The notes below the pieces were generated by a model, which saw only the letters and a program-made list of their open reading frames with translations, was not told the origin of the DNA and made no database searches. A stretch of DNA of 64,000 bases from contig CANQOY010000002.1 in the NCBI GenBank assembly GCA_947625605.1, positions 60,399-124,398 on the forward strand, given 5' to 3'. Position 1 is the first letter of the stretch. Each line of letters begins with the position of its first letter. Position numbers and translations under genes: made by a program. Below are positions 55,083 through 63,985 of this stretch, in pieces. The stretch is from an uncultured Clostridia bacterium (GTDB lineage: Bacteria > Bacillota > Clostridia > Christensenellales > Borkfalkiaceae).

Positions 55083-56345
55083 TCATAAGTCGATTTCAAC
55101 GATGCGCGTATATTCGCGGAGAGGGAACGTGCCGTCGTGCGCCTCTCCGAAGATCGTCCGCGAGAGATCGCCTCCCGTCACGCGGACGACGCCCGCGCGC
55201 ACGAGAAGGTCGGCAAGTTCCGCCCGTTCCCCCGCGCCGCACAAGAGCCCGCACGTCTGCAAATACCCTTTCTGCCCTTTGAGTACGGAGACGATCTCCG
55301 CCCGCGGCAGCCGCTTGATCCACACGTTGCGGAAGAGATAGGAGAGTTCGGGCGCACTGTCCTCTTTGAGCACGGCCGAGACGCCTTCCTCGCGCAGGAT
55401 GAGGGGGAAGCAGCGCTCCAATTCGTCGCAGAGGAGGTTTACGGTGTTGCGCCCGCGCATGGCGGGATCCGTCCGCCCCATCGCCGCGTTCTCCTCCTTG
55501 AAGATCGTAAAAAAACGGCGCGCGAGCGATTCGAGGACACCCATGTCCGCGGTATCGACATAAATTCCTTGGCAGGAGGAGCACAGCACCTGCTCGGTCG
55601 CACAGATATGGCGGGCGAGCGCGCGGAGATCTTCGTCGGAAGCGGAGCGCGTCGCATAGGCGAAAGAGAGCTTGTGCCCCCACGGGATGATCTTTGTGTT
55701 GACGCCGCACATGTCGCGCGCCGCACGCTGGGCGGCGTCCCCGCCCCATACGACGACGCCGTCTGCAAGCCGCGCGAGGCGTTTTAAGGTCTCAAACTCG
55801 GTAGCGGGCACGTCGAAAACGTAGATATAGTCGGCGAGACGGGGTTCCTCGGCAATGAGGTCGGAGAGCAGCCGCACCGAGAGCCCGCCGTCGCCCGAGG
55901 GGAGCTTCAAAATGTTGACGTTGCCCGCGAGCAGGCCCTCCGCCACGCTATACGCGGGAAGCCCGTCTACGTTGCCCGCCGCGATGTGGAAGAGAACGCC
56001 GAGGGGCGCGATGCGGCGCGCCGTGTTCTTCCCGATCGGGGGAAGCGCGTCCCAGTCGGCGCCCAGCTCGATTTCGAGTTTCTTTTTCAGGACGTCGGCA
56101 GAAAATGCCCCTACCATGTCCTGATAGCGGGCGTAGGAAATGCCGAAACTTTCGAGGAGAGGCAGGGCGAGATCGTCGTAAAACCCCTCCCGCGCTCTGC
56201 GCGCGAGGCGGTCGCATGCGGCGATGACCTCGGTGGGCCGCAGGGGTTCGCGGGCCGAGAGCGTCTCGAAAATGTGCCCCTCCAATTCGTCGATGAGGCG
56301 GCTCTGCTCGCCGTTTTCATACAGCTTTCCGCGGTATAAGATCAT
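55083..56345 (-). CDS. Acyl-CoA/acyl-ACP reductase, LuxC family
   Basis: GVLFHIAAGNVDGLPAYSVAEGLLAGNVNILKLPSGDGGLS; WGGDAAQRAARDMCGVNTKIIPWGHKLSFAY; ATEQVLCSSCQGIYVD catalytic Cys region. Confidence 0.85.
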   Translation of the reverse strand: MILYRGKLYENGEQSRLIDELEGHIFETLSAREPLRPTEVIAACDRLARRAREGFYDDLALPLLESFGISYARYQDMVGAFSADVLKKKLEIELGADWDALPPIGKNTARRIAPLGVLFHIAAGNVDGLPAYSVAEGLLAGNVNILKLPSGDGGLSVRLLSDLIAEEPRLADYIYVFDVPATEFETLKRLARLADGVVVWGGDAAQRAARDMCGVNTKIIPWGHKLSFAYATRSASDEDLRALARHICATEQVLCSSCQGIYVDTADMGVLESLARRFFTIFKEENAAMGRTDPAMRGRNTVNLLCDELERCFPLILREEGVSAVLKEDSAPELSYLFRNVWIKRLPRAEIVSVLKGQKGYLQTCGLLCGAGERAELADLLVRAGVVRVTGGDLSRTIFGEAHDGTFPLREYTRIVEIDL

Positions 56346-57457
56346 GGGGTCCCCCCTTTGAGCACCTCTTCCGCGCCCTGCGCACAGGTGACGACGTCTT
56401 TCACGCCCACGCGGCCCAAAATCTCCATCCACGGAGACTTGTTCCCGCACGGGCAGCCCTCCCCATGGAGGATGCCGAGGTCATCGGTCATCACGCTGAG
56501 AAGCGGCATGCTCTGAATGGCAGGCGTCAGGAGATTGACGAGCCCGGGCCTACCCATGTCCAAGGGAGCAAGGGTATCGACGTCGCGAATGAGGACGCGC
56601 GCATACGCGGGAACGTGGAAATGATGGGCGGAACAGTCGGCGTAGAGGATGGGATGCTCGACGGCTCCGAAGAACTCGACGATGTGCCCCTCATCCACGC
56701 CCAGAACCTCATAGGCGAGCTTGTAAAACGCCTCCTTCTCCACGCGCTCGGCATAGAACTGCTTCCAGCCGCCGCCGAGGCAGATCATCGACCCCTTGGG
56801 GAGGGTGACGCGAATGCCCGCCGCCTGCATCTCTTTGAGCAGGAAATAGGTATAGGCGGGGAAGCCCATCGTCCGCACGGGGAGGCGCCCCTTCGCGTAT
56901 TTCACGAGCTTTTCGCGGAGCAGAGTAAGGTCGGGTACGAAGCCGTCCTCGCGACGTTCAAGCGCATAGACGCGGCTGACGGCGGGCGCGAGCAGGGTGA
57001 AGGCGAAGGCGGATTTCGCCGCGCCGAGGCTGTTTTTGCGCGGGCGGTAGCCGAAAATTATGTAACGCGTAGGCTTCATCGACCACAGGTGATGAAATTT
57101 ACAGATCCTGACCGCCATTTTAAGCTCGTGCCAGAGCGTCTTGACGTCAAACCCGACGACAGACTTCGCCCCGCCCGTGCCGCTCGACGTCACCTTGACG
57201 GGAAGCCGCTTTTCGGGGCGCGAAAAAAGTTGATTGCGCTTGAAATAGCGCGTCGGAAGGACGGGAAGGCGCGCAAGGTCCTCCTCCGTTTTGAGATCGT
57301 CCGGAGAGAATCCCGCGGTTTCAAGGATCTCGCGGTAGGGCTTGCAGTGCGCCGCATGGTAGCTGCAATTTTCGCGCATCGCGGCGAGAAAGAGCTCCTT
57401 CGTCCCCACCGTATCATAGGGTTTCTTACAGGAAAATAGCCGTCCGATCGCGGACAT
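56342..57457 (-). CDS. Acyl-protein synthetase, LuxE family
   Basis: LPTRYFKRNQLFSRPEKRLPVKVTSSGTGGAKSVVGFD; GGGWKQFYAERVEKEAFYKL; EFFGAVEHPILYADC; overlaps luxC start by 4 nt. Confidence 0.85.
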   Translation of the reverse strand: MSAIGRLFSCKKPYDTVGTKELFLAAMRENCSYHAAHCKPYREILETAGFSPDDLKTEEDLARLPVLPTRYFKRNQLFSRPEKRLPVKVTSSGTGGAKSVVGFDVKTLWHELKMAVRICKFHHLWSMKPTRYIIFGYRPRKNSLGAAKSAFAFTLLAPAVSRVYALERREDGFVPDLTLLREKLVKYAKGRLPVRTMGFPAYTYFLLKEMQAAGIRVTLPKGSMICLGGGWKQFYAERVEKEAFYKLAYEVLGVDEGHIVEFFGAVEHPILYADCSAHHFHVPAYARVLIRDVDTLAPLDMGRPGLVNLLTPAIQSMPLLSVMTDDLGILHGEGCPCGNKSPWMEILGRVGVKDVVTCAQGAEEVLKGGTP

Positions 57458-57525
57458 GGTACCCTCCTTTTTTGTCAGCACATGCAAACAGCGCCTCCTG
57501 CCGAGACGCTGTTTTCTCAAAAAAC

Positions 57526-58920
57526 TTACTTCATGAAGGCGAGGAACGCACGGTAGTTGCTGTACAGATCGGCCTTGGAGACGACCTCCCACGGCGCGTG
57601 CATGGAGATGACGGGAACGCCGAGGTCAACCGTGTCGATATTGAGGTTGGCGACGTACTTCGCAACCGTGCCGCCGCCGCCCGCGTCCACCTTGCCGAGC
57701 TCGGCGGTCTGCCAGACCACGCCCGCCTCCGCAAACATTCTCCGCACTTCGCCCACAAACTCGGCGTTCGCGTCGTTCGAGCTGCTCTTGCCGCGCGCGC
57801 CCGTGAACTTGCACATGGCGGTGCCGCAGGAGATCATGGCCGAGTTCATCTTCTCGTACACGCCCGCGAAGTTGGGGTCGTAGGCCGCGGTCACATCGGA
57901 GGAGAGGCACTTGGAATGCGCGCGCACCTTGCGGAAATTCGCCCCGCGCGCGAGGCTGATCTCCTCCATGAGGTCCTCGTACACCTTGCATTGGATGCCC
58001 GTCGTGCCCTCGCTGCCGATCTCCTCCTTATCCACGAGCATGGCAAGAACGGTGTGTTCGCTCTCGTGGTCGAGAACGGCCGTAAGGGCGGGGTACGCGC
58101 AGACTCTGTCGTCGTGCCCGTAGGCGCCGATGAGCGCGCGATCGAAGCCGACGTCGCGGGCATGGTATGCGGGAACGGCGCTGAGCTCGGCCGAGAGGAA
58201 GTCCTCTTCGCACATGCCGTACTTTTCTTTGAGGAGGGCAAGGACGTTGAGTTTGACGCTTCCGCTCTCGTCCTCTTCCGCCATGGGAAGGCCGCCGACG
58301 AGCACGTTGAGCTGTTCGCCCTCGACGATCTTATCCGCCTTCCCGGACATCTGCTCGCCGCCGAGATGCGGGAGAAGGTCGTCGATGTAGAACACGGGAT
58401 CGCCGTCCTCTTCGCCCACGCGCACGTCGATCTTTCTGCCGTCTTTGAGGATCACGGCGCCGTGCAGGGCGAGCGGGATCGCCGTCCACTGATACTTCTT
58501 GATCCCGCCGTAGTAGTGCGTTTTGAGGAAGGCCATGCCGCCGTCCTCATAGAGCGGATTTTGCTTGATGTCGATGCGGGGCGCGTCGATATGGGACGCG
58601 ATGATGCGGAAACCGTCCTCTTCGAGATCTCTGCTGCCCACGCGGAACACGACGACGGACTTATTGCGGTTGACGAAGTACTTTTTATCCCCCGCATGAA
58701 GCGCGTCGCCGAAGCGATACTCCGTAAATCCCCGCTCGGCGGCGAGGCGCACGGCGACTTCGCAGGCCTCGCGCTCCGTCTTTGCGGCGTCGAGGAAGGC
58801 CTTGTAGCCCTCCGCATAGGCAAAAATTTGCCTGCGCTCCTCTTCGGATGCGACTTCATAGTAATTCTTCTTCTTGTATAAGAGCTCGTCTTTGAGCCCT
58901 TTCTTGCTCTTTTCGGACAT
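57526..58920 (-). CDS. M18-family aminopeptidase
   Basis: IIASHIDAPRIDIKQNPLYEDGG; LLPHLGGEQM; LVDKEEIGSEGTTG. Confidence 0.94.
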   Translation of the reverse strand: MSEKSKKGLKDELLYKKKNYYEVASEEERRQIFAYAEGYKAFLDAAKTEREACEVAVRLAAERGFTEYRFGDALHAGDKKYFVNRNKSVVVFRVGSRDLEEDGFRIIASHIDAPRIDIKQNPLYEDGGMAFLKTHYYGGIKKYQWTAIPLALHGAVILKDGRKIDVRVGEEDGDPVFYIDDLLPHLGGEQMSGKADKIVEGEQLNVLVGGLPMAEEDESGSVKLNVLALLKEKYGMCEEDFLSAELSAVPAYHARDVGFDRALIGAYGHDDRVCAYPALTAVLDHESEHTVLAMLVDKEEIGSEGTTGIQCKVYEDLMEEISLARGANFRKVRAHSKCLSSDVTAAYDPNFAGVYEKMNSAMISCGTAMCKFTGARGKSSSNDANAEFVGEVRRMFAEAGVVWQTAELGKVDAGGGGTVAKYVANLNIDTVDLGVPVISMHAPWEVVSKADLYSNYRAFLAFMK

Positions 58921-59046
58921 ATCGGCCTCCGTAATTTCTTTTTGATACCGCAATTATAGCACAGCTTTGCGAAATTGGCAATCAATTCCGATCAATTCCT
59001 TGATTTCGCGCTGCGGAATGCGGAGGCCACGGCCCTCGTTTTGCGA

Positions 59047-59976
59047 TCAGGAGGCGGCCGTCTGTTTGGAAAACACGATGCGGTCGCCCTCATCGGTAGC
59101 GCCGACGAGCGTGCCGTTCTCCCCCGCCTCGACGACGAGGACACACTCGCCCTGCGCCTCGCCCTCCTTTTTCAGAAGGACGAGAAATTCGCCGACGGAG
59201 ACGACCTCCACGGGCACCGTTTCGGGCTGAGCGGAGGGCGCCTGCTCGGTATAGGAAGCGTCGCTCCCGAAGGTCAGCGTGTAGGCCGTGCCATCCATGT
59301 CCGCCTTCCATACGCCGTCCGCCTCAATGGCCGCACCGAGGGGCTTCCACTGCTCAAACACCATCTCCGCGGGCGTTCCGCTGCCGAGGTCCATGCGGAA
59401 GGTCAGCTTGTCCTCTGCAAAGACGACGGAGGTCTCCCCGGAAACGTACCCGCCCTCTTCGTTTGCGGGGATACGGACGAACGTGCGCATCGTGACGAGC
59501 TGCGGATCTCCCTCCGCTTCGGAAAAATCGCTCGTGAACCCGAGCACCGCGTCGATCGCCTCCTCGCCGTCCTTCACAATGGTCGCGGTGACCGCCACGG
59601 GATCGTCCCCGCCCCACAGGTCTCCGCTGCTCAATTCGGCGCCGCTCCACGTGCCCTCCAACCCGACGTTCGGCTCCCACTGCGCCGTAAATGTGACGTC
59701 TCTCTCGGGCATGGTATACGTTGTTCCCGCGAGAACGTCTTTCGTGCCGTCGTTCCACGCCTTGAACGTGTAGCCCTCATAGGTGAAAGTCGAGTCCGCT
59801 TTTACGGTAAACGTCTTGCCCGCCTCGTAGTGCTCCGTGACAGGCGCCGTGCCCGAACCGCCGTTTGCCGCATAGGTGACGGCGTACGTTTTCTCGTTGG
59901 TACATGCCGCCGCCGCACCCGCGATCAGGCACAAAAACAGCGCGGCGGCAACGGAACAGAACAATTTTCTCTTCAT
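59047..59976 (-). CDS. Lipoprotein with InlB B-repeat
   Basis: Lipobox LFLCLIAGAAAAC; VTYAANGGSGTAPVTEHYEAGKTFTVKADSTFTYEGYTFKAWNDGTKDVLAGTTYTMPERDVTFTAQW. Confidence 0.85.
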   Translation of the reverse strand: MKRKLFCSVAAALFLCLIAGAAAACTNEKTYAVTYAANGGSGTAPVTEHYEAGKTFTVKADSTFTYEGYTFKAWNDGTKDVLAGTTYTMPERDVTFTAQWEPNVGLEGTWSGAELSSGDLWGGDDPVAVTATIVKDGEEAIDAVLGFTSDFSEAEGDPQLVTMRTFVRIPANEEGGYVSGETSVVFAEDKLTFRMDLGSGTPAEMVFEQWKPLGAAIEADGVWKADMDGTAYTLTFGSDASYTEQAPSAQPETVPVEVVSVGEFLVLLKKEGEAQGECVLVVEAGENGTLVGATDEGDRIVFSKQTAAS

Positions 59977-60084
59977 GGCATCCTCCTTGCGTTAAGGATA
60001 TCCTTTCCCCCGAAAAATAAACTCTCAAAGTGCAAACAAAAAGGAGGGGGAATTGCTTCCCCCTCCCGATCCGCTTTCAGGCGG

Positions 60085-61230
60085 TCACATGAGTTTACGG
60101 TAGAGCGCGGCGATCTCCTCGACGGTGGGATCCTTGGGGTTCCCCGGACGGCATGCGTCCGCCATGGCGCTCTCGGCAAGAAAGGCAACATCCTCCTCCC
60201 TCACGATCTCTTTCAGATCGCGCGGGATCCCGACGTCCTCTGCGAGACGGCGGACGGCGTCGCAGGCGGCCTTTCTGTACTCGGCAGGGGTCATCGTCTC
60301 CGTCCCTTTCACGCCCATGGCCGCGGCAATGTCGCGGTATTTTTCACCCGTCGCGTCCGCGTTGTACTCCATAACCGTGGGGAGAAGGATCGCGTTGGCC
60401 ACGCCGTGCGGGGTATCGTACAGCGCGCCGAGCGCATGCGCCATGGAATGAACGATCCCGAGCCCGACGTTGGAAAAGCCCATGCCCGCAATGTACTGCC
60501 CGAGCGCCATGCCTTCCCTGCCCGCCTTCTCGCCCTTGACTGCCGCGCGCAGCGACCTTGCAATGATCTCGATCGCCTTGATGTGGAACATGTCCGTCAT
60601 CTCCCACGCCGCCTTGGTGATGTAGCCCTCTATGGCATGCGTCAGGGCATCCATGCCCGTAGCTGCGGTGAGAGACGCGGGCATGGTAGCCATTAAATCG
60701 CTGTCTACGATCGCGACGATGGGGATGTCGTGCACGTCCACGCACACGAATTTGCGCCGCTTCTGCACGTCGGTGATGACATAGTTGATGGTGACTTCGG
60801 CCGCGGTACCCGCCGTGGTGGGGACGGCGAGGATGGGAACGGAGGGATGCTTCGTCGGGGCGACCCCTTCCAGCGAGCGCACGTCCGCAAATTCGGGATT
60901 TGCGATGATGATGCCAATCGCCTTTGCCGTGTCGATGGAGGATCCGCCGCCCACGGCGACGATGCAGTCCGCGCCGCTCGCCTTAAACGCCGCAACGCCG
61001 TCCTGCACGTTTTCAATGGTGGGATTGGGCTTGATGCCCGAGAACGTTTCGTAGGGGATCCCCGCGCCCTCCAACACGGCCGCCACCTTCTGCGTGACGC
61101 CGAAGCGGATGAGATCGGGGTCGGTACAGAGAAAAACTTTTCCGAGTGCACGGCGCTTGATCTCGCCCGCGAGCTCTGCGACGCTTCCCGCGCCGTGATA
61201 GCCTGTTTCGTTGAGTACGATTCTTGACAT
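60085..61230 (-). CDS. Iron-containing alcohol dehydrogenase
   Basis: AVGGGSSIDTAKAIGII; VPTTAGTAAEVTINYVI; GMDALTHAIEGYITK; GIVHSMAHALGALYDTPHGVANAILLPTVM. Confidence 0.96.
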   Translation of the reverse strand: MSRIVLNETGYHGAGSVAELAGEIKRRALGKVFLCTDPDLIRFGVTQKVAAVLEGAGIPYETFSGIKPNPTIENVQDGVAAFKASGADCIVAVGGGSSIDTAKAIGIIIANPEFADVRSLEGVAPTKHPSVPILAVPTTAGTAAEVTINYVITDVQKRRKFVCVDVHDIPIVAIVDSDLMATMPASLTAATGMDALTHAIEGYITKAAWEMTDMFHIKAIEIIARSLRAAVKGEKAGREGMALGQYIAGMGFSNVGLGIVHSMAHALGALYDTPHGVANAILLPTVMEYNADATGEKYRDIAAAMGVKGTETMTPAEYRKAACDAVRRLAEDVGIPRDLKEIVREEDVAFLAESAMADACRPGNPKDPTVEEIAALYRKLM

Positions 61231-61416
61231 ATCCTTTTCTCCTTTTGATAGCGTACTACCATGATAGCACAGTCGCGGCGAAATTACAAGATTTCAGGCA
61301 AATTTTCCCAAAATTTTCCCGCATGCCTTCGGGTGCATATGTGCGGAAAGGAAATTGTCCCGTTTTTTACGGACAAGTGCGCCTTCCCACATATGCAGGG
61401 GGTACCATGTCCGCGT

Positions 61417-62091
61417 TCAGGCCCCCAAAATCGAGGCGATCTGCCTATCCGACGCGTGCGGAAGCAGTTTGGAAAGATGCTCCGAGAGGATGCGATAGGA
61501 GACGCTCGGCGCGTTTTCATAGACGGTACGGGAAAACGCTTCCCCGAAGTAGTTCTCCGGCGTCGTGTACTGCGCAAGCCCCCACCCGTACGGCTTCCCC
61601 TTTTTGTCGAGAGGGTACACAAAGTCCTCGATATTGATATACGCCTGCATCTGCAAGTGCGTGAGGGACGCATCGAACAGGGCGCGGCTCTCCTTGGAAA
61701 AGCAGGCCCGCGTTTTGAGCTGTTTGGAGACGAGGGAGGGCTCCCGCCACAGCGCCTGCATGACGGGCACATCGACATGGCGCGCGAGGCCTTCGTCCAT
61801 GCGGGCGTCGTAATCATAGCCGTCGCGGCGGAAGTTGGCAAAGTTCGGGAACAGGCGGCCGGAAATATACATTGCCTTGCCGCGGAAGAACTTTCCGTAG
61901 GCGCAGTGCGTGCTTCGGATCACGGGGCCCTTCCACTCCCACGGGCCCTCTTCGTCCGTAAACCAGAGTTCGGGCGGCGTGCATTCCTCGACGGAAAACC
62001 CCTCGATGCCGCTGCGGAAAAAGGGAAGAAACCCGATCTCCTCCACAAGTTCGGCAAGATCTTCGGCCGAGGTCAATTTTGGTAGTTCCAT
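61417..62091 (-). CDS. AlkZ/YcaQ-related uncharacterised protein
   Basis: LVEEIGFLPFFRSGIEGFSVEECTPPELWFTDEEGPWEWKGPVIRSTHCAYGKFF resembles proteins annotated AlkZ-related; assignment from memory. Confidence 0.5.
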   Translation of the reverse strand: MELPKLTSAEDLAELVEEIGFLPFFRSGIEGFSVEECTPPELWFTDEEGPWEWKGPVIRSTHCAYGKFFRGKAMYISGRLFPNFANFRRDGYDYDARMDEGLARHVDVPVMQALWREPSLVSKQLKTRACFSKESRALFDASLTHLQMQAYINIEDFVYPLDKKGKPYGWGLAQYTTPENYFGEAFSRTVYENAPSVSYRILSEHLSKLLPHASDRQIASILGA

Positions 62092-62119
62092 ATGTCCTCC
62101 TTTGGATATGGGAATGAAA

Positions 62120-62146
62120 AAAACAGCACCCATCGCGGGTGCTGTT
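62120..62146. terminator. Hairpin AACAGCACCC-ATCGC-GGGTGCTGTT
   Basis: Stem with flanking A/T runs. Confidence 0.75.
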
Positions 62147-62183
62147 TGGCTATGAACGGTCAGATGAGTTCCTTTTCTCCATC

Positions 62184-63935
62184 TCAGGTCAATTCATAAT
62201 CATAGACGACCTTCTGAGAATTAGGAGCGTATACCAAACTCTCAAATTCACTCCAATTCTCCTTAGAACCCGTATAGCAAAGCTGCAAAGGCACGTCTCT
62301 GCTACCGCACCCACGGAATATTGTACTCGGAGACCATGATGTGTTGCTTTTGCTGTTCCCAAAAGTCGCCGATTCGATTTTCGTCTGGAACACGGCCTTG
62401 CTCAAATTCTTATTGTTTTGGAAAACATAAATCTGTATCTCCGATAAGCTCTTCGGGAAGACAATTTCACGGATGTCGGCTCCGCTGAACGCGCATTCTT
62501 TGATCGTTGTTATGCCCTCGGGCAGAACAATTTCTTGAAGGCTTGAACAATCCAAAAATGCGTTGATCTCAATGCTCTCCAACCCTGCCTCGGGCAAGGT
62601 CACTTCCGAGAGGCTGCTGCACTCGGCAAAGGCGATTTCCGGAATTTCCTTAATCGTCGCATCGGACATATCGACCGAAACAAGCGACTTCGCTTCATAA
62701 AAGATCGACCCTCCCAACGTGGTCTCTCCCTTGATCGTGACGTCTTCCAACCCTTTGACGGAACGAAAGGCATATGCGCCGTAAGTTGCGTTGCCTTCCA
62801 AGACGAGATGTTCGATGGTTGCGCCCGCAAACGCGCCGGGGCCGACATTGACGCCCTCCTGAATGACAAGCGTGCCGATATGCAGGTTTACGTTCGGGTT
62901 CGTCTTTGCGCTGTCGATGCCACGCAACCATTGGCGAACGGCATAACCATTTTCCTCAACCACTTCCTCCGAGACCGCTTCCTTGACCGTAACTTCTGCG
63001 CCATTGAGCGTCGACGCGATCGTGAGATCGCCGCCTTCCTCGACCAAATCGGGGGAGATGGTCACTTCGTTTTTGCCCTCTTCATTGGTTTCATAATGGC
63101 CTTCCAGCTGATTCTTGCCGCACACCGTGCAGACGCCGTCGGCAAATTGATGGCCGAGCGCTTCCACGCTCTCTACGACATTCATTCCGCAAACGGTGCA
63201 AGTTTTCATGACCAAGCCACGAGTGGTACAGCCCGCCTCGACGATCGTCGTCGGTTCCGCTTCGCCGAACGTGTGCTCGTTCAAGCAACTTGCAAATGTG
63301 AACGATTCTTCCGTACCGTCGGTAAAAGTTACGGTCAGCCGGTTGCCTTTCGTCTCAAAGTTTTGGAAGCCTTTCCCGGCAATGGAGCCGAGCGGGGTCC
63401 ATTCATCGTCTGCGCCGAGCTGCCAGACGGCGAAAGTGGATGTATTCAGATAGAAGTCGCCTTTCAGCGCGTCTTTGAGGGCGGGATCTCCCTCCGGATA
63501 CTCGTTGGGATCGATGTCGCCCGAGAACCAGATAACGCCGTCGCGCCCCGGCTGCCCTTTCAATGTAAGAATGGACGAACCCCAATCGCTCGCGGCTTTC
63601 TTTTGATAGAGTTCGCCGCTCTCGGTATTGAGATAGAAGTCGTTCTGCTGGCCGATCGAGGGAAGCGGGGCTTCCGTGCCGTAATACCAATTCACGTCTA
63701 CTTCCTGCCATTCATCGCCCGATTTGACGAAGCTTGCAAGGCTCGACGTGTTGAGATAATAGTCCCCCTCTTTGCCGAAGTCTTCCTTGGGTGCGGAAGC
63801 GCCATAGTACCAAGTGCTATTCTCCGCCGTCGTTTCGCCCGAATTGCACGCGCAGAACACGCCGAGCGCAAGCGACAGAATGCACGCGCAGAGGATCGTA
63901 AGAAGCATTCCGATCCGTTTTCTTGTTTTGTTCAT
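62184..63935 (-). CDS. BspA-like leucine-rich repeat surface lipoprotein
   Basis: Lipobox SLALGVFCAC; WYYGxxAPxxxxGxxxDFYLNT repeats; LRR_5-like EVTLPEAGLESIEINAFLDCSSLQEIVLPEGITTIKECAFSGADIREIVFP. Confidence 0.88.
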   Translation of the reverse strand: MNKTRKRIGMLLTILCACILSLALGVFCACNSGETTAENSTWYYGASAPKEDFGKEGDYYLNTSSLASFVKSGDEWQEVDVNWYYGTEAPLPSIGQQNDFYLNTESGELYQKKAASDWGSSILTLKGQPGRDGVIWFSGDIDPNEYPEGDPALKDALKGDFYLNTSTFAVWQLGADDEWTPLGSIAGKGFQNFETKGNRLTVTFTDGTEESFTFASCLNEHTFGEAEPTTIVEAGCTTRGLVMKTCTVCGMNVVESVEALGHQFADGVCTVCGKNQLEGHYETNEEGKNEVTISPDLVEEGGDLTIASTLNGAEVTVKEAVSEEVVEENGYAVRQWLRGIDSAKTNPNVNLHIGTLVIQEGVNVGPGAFAGATIEHLVLEGNATYGAYAFRSVKGLEDVTIKGETTLGGSIFYEAKSLVSVDMSDATIKEIPEIAFAECSSLSEVTLPEAGLESIEINAFLDCSSLQEIVLPEGITTIKECAFSGADIREIVFPKSLSEIQIYVFQNNKNLSKAVFQTKIESATFGNSKSNTSWSPSTIFRGCGSRDVPLQLCYTGSKENWSEFESLVYAPNSQKVVYDYELT

Positions 63936-63985
63936 GTCTTCCTCCGAGTAGAGATTTCCACATTGATCATGGATCTTATACTCTC

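Noticed and set aside
1066-61413. The CATGTCCG motif as a KOPS- or Chi-like polar motif
   Set aside because: Orientation is nearly balanced (16 vs 13) with most genes on one strand; no polarity visible in this window, though whole-genome mapping is needed.
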